From Candidatus Methanomethylophilaceae archaeon (GTDB lineage: Archaea; Thermoplasmatota; Thermoplasmata; Methanomassiliicoccales; Methanomethylophilaceae), in contig JALNYB010000083.1 of the NCBI GenBank assembly GCA_023230065.1, positions 1 to 5,810 of the forward strand: DNA of 5,810 bases. The letters run 5' to 3'. A program made the translations under genes and the position numbers. The number at the start of each line of letters is the position of its first letter. The stretch's first letter is position 1. Below are positions 1 to 4,414 of this stretch, piece by piece. The notes below the pieces were generated by a model, which saw only the letters and a program-made list of their open reading frames with translations, did not search any database and was not told where the DNA came from.

Positions 1-295
1 TGATGAAGAACTTATCACCAGACTCACGAAAAGACGCACCTGCCCACAGTGTAACAGCGTTTATCACTTAACGTATAATCCTCCAAAAAAAGAAGGATTC
101 TGCGACAAATGCGGATCTGTGCTATACCATAGAGATGACGATAAAGAAGAGACCGTCAGAAACAGATTGAAAGTCTACCGCGAGAACACCCTTCCACTTA
201 TTGATTACTATGGAAAGAAAGGAAAACTCGTGACCATCGAAGGTATCGGAAATATCAATAAGATCTTCGATCAAGTCGATAAAGCACTCCAGTGA
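1..295 (+). CDS. adk: adenylate kinase, C-terminal part (5' end outside window)
   Basis: Adenylate kinase interconverts ATP + AMP and 2 ADP in the cytoplasm. The reading frame enters the window at base 2 and gives 97 residues before TGA at 293-295. The visible part starts just before the LID domain. LID has four zinc-binding cysteines in a C-x2-C-x16-C-x2-C pattern (CPQC ... CDKC), followed by the typical YHRDDDKEETVRNRL segment, which carries the conserved LID/core Asp and Arg residues. The tail (YRENTLPLIDYYGKKGKL, then an IFDQVDKAL helix) matches the usual C-terminal core of bacterial-type long adenylate kinases, which many euryarchaea also have. The N-terminal P-loop is missing only because the window starts late. 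A hairpin lies 10 bp after the stop. Confidence 0.95.
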   Translation, partial: DEELITRLTKRRTCPQCNSVYHLTYNPPKKEGFCDKCGSVLYHRDDDKEETVRNRLKVYRENTLPLIDYYGKKGKLVTIEGIGNINKIFDQVDKALQ

Positions 296-305
296 ACATC
301 AACAA

Positions 306-325
306 ATGCGGGCTAAAACCCGCAT
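306..325 (+). terminator. stem-loop after adk, possible terminator
   Basis: ATGCGGG (306-312) pairs exactly with CCCGCAT (319-325) around a 6-nt loop, 10 bp after the adk stop. No strong U-tract follows, only a weakly T-rich stretch, so this may be a 3'-end stabilising hairpin rather than a terminator. Archaeal termination depends mainly on oligo-U. Confidence 0.45.
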
Positions 326-348
326 CTTCATGTTTATAAAACTATTTT

Positions 349-384
349 GACTGCCTCTCAACAGAAAATTATTAAAAGGCAGTC
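349..384. repeat. 8-bp inverted repeat upstream of tRNA-Gln
   Basis: GACTGCCT (349-356) and AGGCAGTC (377-384) are exact inverted repeats with a 20-nt AT-rich loop. The loop contains the best box A-like stretch for the tRNA (about 366-377), so the repeat flanks the presumed tRNA promoter. It could be a second hairpin after adk or a protein-binding site. Confidence 0.5.
366..377 (+). promoter_or_regulatory. candidate box A promoter of tRNA-Gln
   Basis: The stretch AATTATTAAAA is AT-only and centred about 30 bp before the first base of the mature tRNA, the usual distance for an archaeal TATA element of a tRNA gene transcribed from near its 5' end. The match to the TTTA(A/T)ATA consensus is loose. 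Confidence 0.35.
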
Positions 385-401
385 GCAATGAGGAAATTAA
401 T

Positions 402-477
402 AGCCCCATAGTGTAGTGGTCAATCATGCGGGATTCTGGATCCTGCGACTGCAGTTCGAATCTGCATGGGGCTACCA
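402..477 (+). tRNA. tRNA-Gln (anticodon CUG), CCA encoded
   Basis: The cloverleaf folds by eye. The acceptor stem is AGCCCCA (402-408) with TGGGGCT (467-473), seven perfect pairs. T8 and A9 are at 409-410, and the D arm holds the AGTGGTCA loop. The anticodon stem is 429-433 with 441-445 (one G-T pair), and its loop TTCTGGA places the anticodon CTG at 436-438, which reads glutamine CAG. The T arm is TGCAG (450-454) with CTGCA (462-466) around the classic loop TTCGAAT. The discriminator base is A474, and CCA is encoded at 475-477. No intron is present. It stands alone between adk and the convergent sulfur cluster. Confidence 0.95.
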
Positions 478-554
478 ATTCCCTTCTGGCTGATTTGATT
501 TCTAAATCTTCGTTTGGATGTGCGAATTCCATGTATTTCTTCTCTCGTATCTGA

Positions 555-560
555 TTTTTT
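555..560 (+). terminator. oligo-T run, possible 3' end for the tRNA transcript
   Basis: A run of six T lies 78 bp after the tRNA and is the first real T-tract downstream on this strand. Archaeal RNA polymerase can stop at such tracts without a hairpin. The rest of the gap from 478 to 616 shows no gene: the open frames there are short, overlap the tRNA, or resemble no protein. Confidence 0.25.
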
Positions 561-616
561 CACATAAATACAACATGGATAGACCCGATAGATCATATAA
601 ATTGTAAACGATGATA

Positions 617-1114
617 TCAAATCAATGGCAGATCTATAATGACATGTACCTTCGATTTGGATAACAACAATATTGGATGTCCGATGACATTGATTGATAG
701 ATCATCAAATTGTATCGGATTTATATTCAATTTTGACTGAATGAGATTCATTGCTTCGGATCCTTCGTTTTCTAATCTAACTGCAATCATATTTTCAGAC
801 GGACTGAAATCTTCCATTACATCCGATATAAATCTTATTGTTTTCTGGAAATCGTCATCTAACCTGGAACATTCGCATATGATAATAGGGACACACTTCG
901 AAAATATATTTTCATTTTCTTCACAGAAATTATCTAAACTTGACGAATAATAAGTTCTTCTCGTGACCCCCATGAAAATATTATCATATTTCAGGTATTG
1001 TTCAATCTTTTTTTTAGATACAGGATATATACAGTCACAATCGCAATTCAATTTTTTAGCTATCTCTTTTACGATGTGTCCGGAACCTGTATCTGTATAA
1101 ATTATGATTTCCAT
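617..1114 (-). CDS. cysteine-rich flavodoxin-like protein
   Basis: This 165-residue protein reads as a divergent flavodoxin fold. Strand EIIIYT leads into a glycine-rich phosphate-loop-like turn TDTGSGH (residues 7-13) and a helix IVKEIAKKL. Later come YDNIFMGV (43-50), typical of flavodoxin strand 3 (YDxIxxG), and the hydrophobic strand VPIIICECS (75-83). Flavodoxins bind FMN and carry electrons; FMN binding here is inferred, not shown. It has seven cysteines (24, 26, 28, 64, 74, 80, 82), and the first three form CDCDC followed by Ile, a hexapeptide also present in the ArsR-ArsM fusion of this window. ATG at 1114 follows GGAGAG at good spacing. It lies 81 bp after dsrF on the same strand, so it may be the last gene of the operon or have its own promoter near 1177-1187. 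It could instead be an FMN-less redox or metal-binding protein. Confidence 0.7.
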   Translation of the reverse strand: MEIIIYTDTGSGHIVKEIAKKLNCDCDCIYPVSKKKIEQYLKYDNIFMGVTRRTYYSSSLDNFCEENENIFSKCVPIIICECSRLDDDFQKTIRFISDVMEDFSPSENMIAVRLENEGSEAMNLIQSKLNINPIQFDDLSINVIGHPILLLSKSKVHVIIDLPLI

Positions 1115-1176
1115 TGAAATTCTCTCCGCATCAATTCATTTATTTTCCGATAGATTTCAAATTTAAACAACAAGAA

Positions 1177-1187
1177 CCAATATATTA
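1177..1187 (-). promoter_or_regulatory. candidate box A for the flavodoxin-like gene
   Basis: Read on the minus strand, the AT-rich stretch ends in TATATTGG (1184-1177). The same octamer occurs in the candidate tusA promoter (3008-3001). A start about 25 bp downstream would give a leader of roughly 35-40 nt containing the GGAGAG ribosome site. An ATTAC/GTAAT inverted repeat (1184-1188, 1192-1196) overlaps it. Confidence 0.3.
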
Positions 1188-1195
1188 CACCGTAA

Positions 1196-1555
1196 TCAGA
1201 ATGTGTTCACGACCTGATATTGATCCATGATATCACGTACATCTGCCCTATTTATCAATTTAATACCATCCAAGATCTTTGCACCACTGGCACGCAGATC
1301 CAAATCTTCAATGACACAGAAAACGCTCCCTTCCATGTCCATTAGATTCTCTAGAGCTTCTTCGTTCGAAGGCATCTCTATTGCGGCCGGTACTTGTGAT
1401 TCTATCGCATTGAACGTCCCATCCCCTATCAACAGGACATCCGCTTTATCTATCGCGCCACTGACCAATCCCCCTAAAGCAAGTCTGGCTCCCGCGAATG
1501 CCTCTTCCGTTCCATACGGCGGTTTTCTTATTATTACGATCATTTTATCTGCCAT
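1196..1555 (-). CDS. dsrF: DsrF/TusC-like sulfur relay protein
   Basis: This 119-residue protein is of DsrE/F type, with one small alpha/beta domain. The start fits DsrF/TusC: a first strand MIVIIRKPPYGTEEAFAGAR (5-24), where the xPPYGxxxAxxGxRxAL pattern is characteristic, then LLIGDGTF (41-48). A second strand, SVFCVIEDLDLRASG (77-91), carries the only cysteine, C80. In the known heterohexamers DsrEFH and TusBCD the F/C subunit is structural and sulfur is carried mainly by the E/D subunit. The gene starts at ATG 1555, 4 bp after dsrE, and its ribosome site GAGGTGAT overlaps the dsrE stop codon. That is an almost ideal Shine-Dalgarno and indicates translational coupling. Assignment as F rather than another DsrE-fold paralogue rests on the N-terminal motif. 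Confidence 0.82.
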   Translation of the reverse strand: MADKMIVIIRKPPYGTEEAFAGARLALGGLVSGAIDKADVLLIGDGTFNAIESQVPAAIEMPSNEEALENLMDMEGSVFCVIEDLDLRASGAKILDGIKLINRADVRDIMDQYQVVNTF

Positions 1556-1559
1556 AACA

Positions 1560-1916
1560 TCACCTCGATATAGTTACAAGACGGTCGCTTTCAGAAACAA
1601 ACTGTGAAAAATCATTCGTTATGCTTCCGATCTTCGTACCTTTGATCTCCTCTCCCCTTTGTATGCCGCGTGCGTAACCACATGTCTCACAGACAACTAT
1701 TTCCACTCCAGAAGAAGCGAGTTCTTCTAGAATATCGCCCACGTTGGGAAATCTCTTGGGATTCTGTCCGGCTTTTATGAGAGTCACTCCTTCTCCATAA
1801 CAGAATATCTTAACCTTATGGCCTTTTTCTATCGCTGCTTTGGCCAATTTCAATGCCACATTCGAGTCCATGTTCATCATGGTACCCGATCTTATCTGTA
1901 TTGTCAGTATTCCCAT
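1560..1916 (-). CDS. dsrE: DsrE/TusD-like sulfurtransferase subunit
   Basis: This 118-residue DsrE-fold protein has a first strand ILTIQIRSG, a helix NVALKLAKAAIEKGHKV (19-35) and a second strand KIFCYGEGVTLIKAG (36-50). The core signature is VEIVVCETCGYARGI (71-85), where DsrE/TusD proteins carry the persulfide-forming cysteine before an ARG(I/V) segment. Here there are two cysteines in CxxC spacing (C76, C79), plus C39 on the preceding strand, so a disulfide or thiol pair is possible. In characterised systems this subunit takes persulfide sulfur from TusA and passes it to DsrC/TusE. ATG 1916 has GAGGGG overlapping the upstream stop at 7-8 bp spacing. Its neighbours are the H and F subunits, so the three likely form one complex, though in the unusual order H-E-F. 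Confidence 0.85.
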   Translation of the reverse strand: MGILTIQIRSGTMMNMDSNVALKLAKAAIEKGHKVKIFCYGEGVTLIKAGQNPKRFPNVGDILEELASSGVEIVVCETCGYARGIQRGEEIKGTKIGSITNDFSQFVSESDRLVTISR

Positions 1917-1925
1917 AATATCCCC

Positions 1926-2225
1926 TCATAACGTAATCGTTTGATCATATTCATCCATTATCAGATCGATTGCATGCGGATAATCTATGACCTGTGTTCC
2001 TTCCCCTGCCTTGTCTTTGAATCCCCTTGCCTCAAGATCATCAGCGATCACGAACACGTCGTCTACCACGTCCAGAAGATCTGTCCTTCTCTTGTTGCAG
2101 ACTGAGAATAATGTAGCATCCTCGAATAGTATCGCTGCTGCCTTACCTCCTCTGAGTGTTTTGATGATATCGAGGTCATGATATTCGTATGGAGATTTCA
2201 AAAGAATAAACAATGTAGATTTCAA
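1926..2225 (-). CDS. dsrH: DsrH/TusB-like sulfur relay protein (TTG start)
   Basis: This 99-residue protein matches DsrH/TusB in length and pattern. The start LFILLKSPYEYHDLDII is the usual hydrophobic strand followed by a SP segment. AAAILFEDATLFSV (29-42) is the subunit's 'ILLxEDGVxA' strand, and VFVIADDLEARGF (57-69) followed by VIDYPHAIDLI (79-89) matches the family end pattern 'vyvLxeDlxARGl...idYxxfVxL'. The single cysteine is C43, just after the second strand. No ATG is available in frame: the frame upstream of TTG 2225 reaches a stop at the end of dsrE2, and the next Met is residue 90. GGATGAT before the TTG can act as a ribosome site. It starts 7 bp after dsrE2 and ends 9 bp before dsrE, so it is clearly in an operon. 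Confidence 0.8.
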   Translation of the reverse strand: MKSTLFILLKSPYEYHDLDIIKTLRGGKAAAILFEDATLFSVCNKRRTDLLDVVDDVFVIADDLEARGFKDKAGEGTQVIDYPHAIDLIMDEYDQTITL

Positions 2226-2232
2226 GTTAACA

Positions 2233-2643
2233 TCATCCTATGAAATATTGCATATCTGTATCCGCAGCAATGTTTAGGAACCCTGCGGCACCGACAATCT
2301 TGGCACCATCGATCATGTTCTCTTTCTTGATGCCCATTAATTCCATCGATGTGCTGCATGCGTATATTGTCACACCCTGATCTATTGCCATACTCAACTG
2401 TTCACCGAATTGGGGTATACCGACCTTAGACATCCTCTTCACGAAAGTTCCCGTGAATAAACGATACATGCCCTTGAGTTTGGGTTTGGACCCTTTCTTC
2501 AACAGATTCAATCCAAAAAATGTGAAGAATATGTGGACTTCCATTCCCATGCTTGCGGCGGTGTTCGCTATCATCATTGCCATTATGCCCTTATCAAAAG
2601 AGCCTTCAGACACAATTATTGCTACTTTTTTTGTTTCAGTCAT
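2233..2643 (-). CDS. dsrE2: DsrE2-family sulfur carrier (peroxiredoxin-like DsrE domain)
   Basis: This 136-residue protein belongs to the DsrE2 branch (COG2210-like). After the opening strand KKVAIIVSEGSFDKGI comes MEVHIFFTFFGLNLLKK (34-50), which matches the hallmark TF(W/F)GLNLL. GVTIYACSTSMELMGI (90-105) contains the conserved cysteine C96 in ACxxSMELMGI, followed by a glycine/alanine-rich turn (GAAGFLNIA). DsrE2 proteins are sulfur-binding partners of TusA, known best from Rhd-TusA-DsrE2 sets of sulfur oxidisers; some have membrane segments, but none is obvious here. ATG 2643 has only a weak GGA ribosome site. It lies 101 bp after tusA on the same strand. That gap holds only a TCGATA/TATCGA inverted repeat (2683-2688, 2692-2697), so an internal promoter is possible. 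Confidence 0.87.
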   Translation of the reverse strand: MTETKKVAIIVSEGSFDKGIMAMMIANTAASMGMEVHIFFTFFGLNLLKKGSKPKLKGMYRLFTGTFVKRMSKVGIPQFGEQLSMAIDQGVTIYACSTSMELMGIKKENMIDGAKIVGAAGFLNIAADTDMQYFIG

Positions 2644-2682
2644 TTAATCATCATTCCGTGGATCTAATCTTCTGATTACAAG

Positions 2683-2697
2683 TCGATATTGTATCGA
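2683..2697. repeat. 6-bp inverted repeat in the tusA-dsrE2 gap
   Basis: TCGATA and TATCGA are separated by TTG, in the only sizeable gap between tusA and dsrE2. It may be a small RNA hairpin or an operator. It is short enough to be chance. Confidence 0.3.
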
Positions 2698-2744
2698 TCT
2701 ACGATGTTTCCATTACACATCCAAAGATCGACTGAATTTTCATA

Positions 2745-2969
2745 TCATTTGAGTCTTTTTATGCGATATGTAAAAATTTTACCTGATTCTTTCGCTTCAA
2801 CTAACTCGTTGCCTGTCCTTTGACACCATGCCGGTATATCTTCCTTGGAACCAACATCGTCAGAGATCAGTTCCAATTCTTGACCTACATCTATGGTCTT
2901 TATCTTCTTGGCCAATTGAACGACCGGCATGGGACACATAAGTCCCTTACAATCTAGAACGTCTGTCAC
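2745..2969 (-). CDS. tusA: TusA/SirA-family sulfur carrier (GTG start)
   Basis: TusA is a small cytoplasmic protein that accepts persulfide sulfur on a conserved cysteine and hands it to DsrE-type proteins. The 74-residue length is normal for the family. The signature is complete: LDCKGLMCPMPVVQLAKKI (5-23) with the CPxP motif, sulfur-carrying Cys12 and the upstream Cys7. The second family block, DDVGSKEDIPAWCQRTGNEL (37-56), carries an extra Cys49 where many members have Ala. The start is GTG at 2969; the upstream frame hits a stop before any ATG, and the distance from GTG to LDCKG fits the family. It is the first gene of the minus-strand cluster, followed by dsrE2, its usual partner. A candidate promoter lies at 3001-3011. 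Confidence 0.93.
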   Translation of the reverse strand: MTDVLDCKGLMCPMPVVQLAKKIKTIDVGQELELISDDVGSKEDIPAWCQRTGNELVEAKESGKIFTYRIKRLK

Positions 2970-2973
2970 TTTG

Positions 2974-2995
2974 TAATACCCGATTTAATACCGAT
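2974..2995. repeat. tandem direct repeat in the tusA leader/start region
   Basis: TAATACCCGAT (2974-2984) and TAATACCGAT (2986-2995) repeat about one helical turn apart, between the candidate box A of tusA and its GTG codon. The repeats would overlap the inferred transcription start, so they are a candidate regulator-binding site. Confidence 0.45.
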
Positions 2996-3000
2996 CTGTT

Positions 3001-3011
3001 CCAATATAAAC
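3001..3011 (-). promoter_or_regulatory. tusA: candidate box A promoter of the tusA-dsr operon
   Basis: Read on the minus strand, GTTTATATTGG resembles the archaeal box A consensus TTTATATA. A start about 25 bp downstream (near 2980) would leave a leader of about 10 nt before the GTG of tusA. There is no convincing Shine-Dalgarno, which fits such a short leader. Confidence 0.45.
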
Positions 3012-3122
3012 GTTTCCGATTTATTATTCAAAAAACATATCAAAAATGCCAAATTGTATAATTTTATATCTTCTATCTGCTTTAGATGATTTAAGTTTCA
3101 TCATAACAATATATACCTTACA

Positions 3123-3181
3123 AACCTAAATCTTCGGATTGTGTAGGCTACAGTGCTGTAACCATACCGAAGATTTAGGTT
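3123..3181. repeat. exact 15-bp inverted repeat with an inner hairpin
   Basis: The left arm AACCTAAATCTTCGG (3123-3137) and right arm CCGAAGATTTAGGTT (3167-3181) are perfect inverted copies around a 29-nt loop. Inside the loop, GGCTACAG (3146-3153) and CTGTAACC (3156-3163) pair with one mismatch across TG. The structure lies between the divergent tusA and arsRM genes. It encodes no protein. It may be a structured RNA, a cruciform operator, or the remnant of a small mobile element. Confidence 0.85.
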
Positions 3182-3206
3182 GCTAATGTCCTCTGATCTA
3201 CACAAT
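3138..3206. ncRNA. possible pseudoknot: loop of the 15-bp stem pairs 3' of it
   Basis: ATTGTGTAG (3138-3146) begins immediately after the left arm of the 15-bp stem and is the exact complement of CTACACAAT (3198-3206), 16 bp beyond the right arm. The two helices cross, so together (3123-3206) they have the topology of an H-type pseudoknot, or else form alternative, mutually exclusive folds. Direction and transcription are unknown. Candidate TATA elements exist on both sides (AATATATA at 3108-3115 on plus; TTTATGATAT near 3232-3241 on minus). The minus-strand option would put the whole structure into a tusA leader. Confidence 0.4.
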
Positions 3207-3246
3207 GTATCGAAATTTATCTCCAAAAATATCATAAATTCATAGC

Positions 3247-3280
3247 AATATATGTATATATGTACATATATACAATTATT
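3247..3280. promoter_or_regulatory. long TATA-rich palindrome, candidate ArsR operator over the arsRM promoter
   Basis: Positions 3253-3274 form a perfect 22-bp palindrome with half-site TGTATATATGT, centred between 3263 and 3264. After one mismatch pair on each side of two positions, AATA (3247-3250) and TATT (3277-3280) extend it to the base before the arsRM ATG. The TATATAT inside the left half sits about 25 bp before ATG 3281, where box A would be for a leaderless or near-leaderless transcript. ArsR-type dimers bind such inverted repeats, so repressor and TATA-binding protein would compete. Autoregulation is inferred. Confidence 0.65.
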
Positions 3281-4327
3281 ATGAACCTAATAAATGCAAA
3301 GTTCTTCAAAGCTTTGGGAGACGAAACCAGATTGAATATTGTAGGTTTCCTGCTAAAGAAAGATTATTGCGCGTGTAATTTTGATAAGATCAGCGATAAA
3401 GATCAGACCACCATCTCTAGACATCTTAAGATACTTACAGAAGCAGATATAATTAAGAACACAAAACATGGCAGGAACAACATTTACAGCATAAAAGATG
3501 AAGAAATAAAATCTCTCCTTCTAAAGATCGGGATTGAAGGATTGGACTGTGACTGTGATTGTATTGTAAATGACAGAGAACAGTTCGTCAAAGAATCTGT
3601 AAAGGAAAGATATGGTAAGATCGCTGTATCGGACGTCCCGTGCGGTTGTGGGAACAGCTGCTGTAGTAATTCGTATGATCCCATGAAGCTTTCCGCATCC
3701 GTAGGATATTCTGAGGATGAGTTAAAGGTCCTACCTGGGTCCAATCTAGGACTGGGATGCGGGAATCCTGGAGCACTAGGCAATATCAAAGAAGGCCACA
3801 TTGTCCTTGATCTCGGCAGCGGAGCAGGCATGGATGCATTCCTCGCAGCCCGTCGTGTTGGAAATTCAGGTAAGGTCATTGGTGTTGATTTTACACCAGA
3901 GATGATAAAAAAGGCCGAACGTAATGCAAAAGAAAACGGTATCACCAACGTAGAATTCAGATATGGAGATATTGAAAAACTCCCTGTTGATGACAACTCA
4001 ATTGACATCATACTTAGCAACTGTGTCATAAATCTTGTACCGAATAAACTGAACGTCTTCAAGGAAGCGTACAGGGTCTTGAAAGATAACGGCAAAATGT
4101 ACATCTCTGACATGGTCCTATTAGAAGAACTCACTGAAGAACAAAGAAACGACAAGGATCTTATCACAGGGTGTGTTGGCGGGGCCATCCTTAAAAATGA
4201 TTATCTGAACCTGATAAAACAAGCAAGATTCCACCTAGATAACACTTTAGAAGACAAAAAAATAAGTAAGGTACAATATCAAGGTCTTCCAGTAGAAAGC
4301 TTAAAGGTCGTTGCCAATAAAATTTAA
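3281..4327 (+). CDS. arsM: ArsR repressor domain fused to ArsM arsenite S-adenosylmethionine methyltransferase
   Basis: The protein has 348 residues. Residues 1-85 form an ArsR winged helix: FFKALGDETRLNIVGFLL, CAC at 30-32 where ArsR proteins sense As(III), the recognition helix TTISRHLKIL (43-52), and a wing at HGRNNIYSI. The linker has DCDCDC (cysteines 90, 92, 94) and CGCGNSCC (121-128). The rest is ArsM: LGLGCGNPGAL with C160; SAM motif LDLGSGAGMDAF (176-187); GVDFTPEMIKKA (201-212); SNCVINLV with C248; and GCVGGA with C298. These three cysteines match those that bind arsenite in characterised ArsM enzymes, which methylate As(III) in steps using SAM and thiols. ATG 3281 is preferred over the upstream in-frame ATG 3260, because the latter lies inside the palindrome and would add seven residues before the ArsR fold. 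One chain would thus sense and modify the metalloid and probably repress its own gene. Confidence 0.93.
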   Translation: MNLINAKFFKALGDETRLNIVGFLLKKDYCACNFDKISDKDQTTISRHLKILTEADIIKNTKHGRNNIYSIKDEEIKSLLLKIGIEGLDCDCDCIVNDREQFVKESVKERYGKIAVSDVPCGCGNSCCSNSYDPMKLSASVGYSEDELKVLPGSNLGLGCGNPGALGNIKEGHIVLDLGSGAGMDAFLAARRVGNSGKVIGVDFTPEMIKKAERNAKENGITNVEFRYGDIEKLPVDDNSIDIILSNCVINLVPNKLNVFKEAYRVLKDNGKMYISDMVLLEELTEEQRNDKDLITGCVGGAILKNDYLNLIKQARFHLDNTLEDKKISKVQYQGLPVESLKVVANKI

Positions 4328-4345
4328 AAACATTTTTACAAATTA

Positions 4346-4373
4346 TTTGGTAGTGTCATCATAATTAGTTTAT
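4346..4373 (+). repeat. left terminal inverted repeat of the IS
   Basis: It begins TTTGGTAGTGTCATCATAAT and matches the reverse complement of 5502-5529 at 26 of 28 positions; the mismatches are at repeat positions 8 and 22. Confidence 0.92.
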
Positions 4374-4414
4374 ATTAAATATTTATAAGACCTTACTTCC
4401 ATCGAGGTCGGTAA

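Noticed and set aside
503..512. CTAAATCTTCG also found after the tRNA, matching part of the 15-bp repeat arm
   Set aside because: A single 11-base match in AT-rich sequence, without the inverted partner, is too weak to call a shared site.
299..620. Two short minus-strand frames (299-532 and 420-620)
   Set aside because: They run across the tRNA-Gln, and the translation contains antisense tRNA sequence with no protein-like pattern.
3123..3181. Reading the 15-bp inverted repeat as terminal repeats of a tiny mobile element
   Set aside because: The 29-nt interior is too short for a typical MITE, no flanking duplication is visible, and the crossing pairing outside the repeat fits a structured RNA or operator better.
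3484..4188. A 234-residue open frame on the minus strand opposite arsRM
   Set aside because: It is the antisense shadow of a clear ArsR-ArsM coding sequence, and its translation is Ser/Pro/Phe-rich with no recognisable domain.
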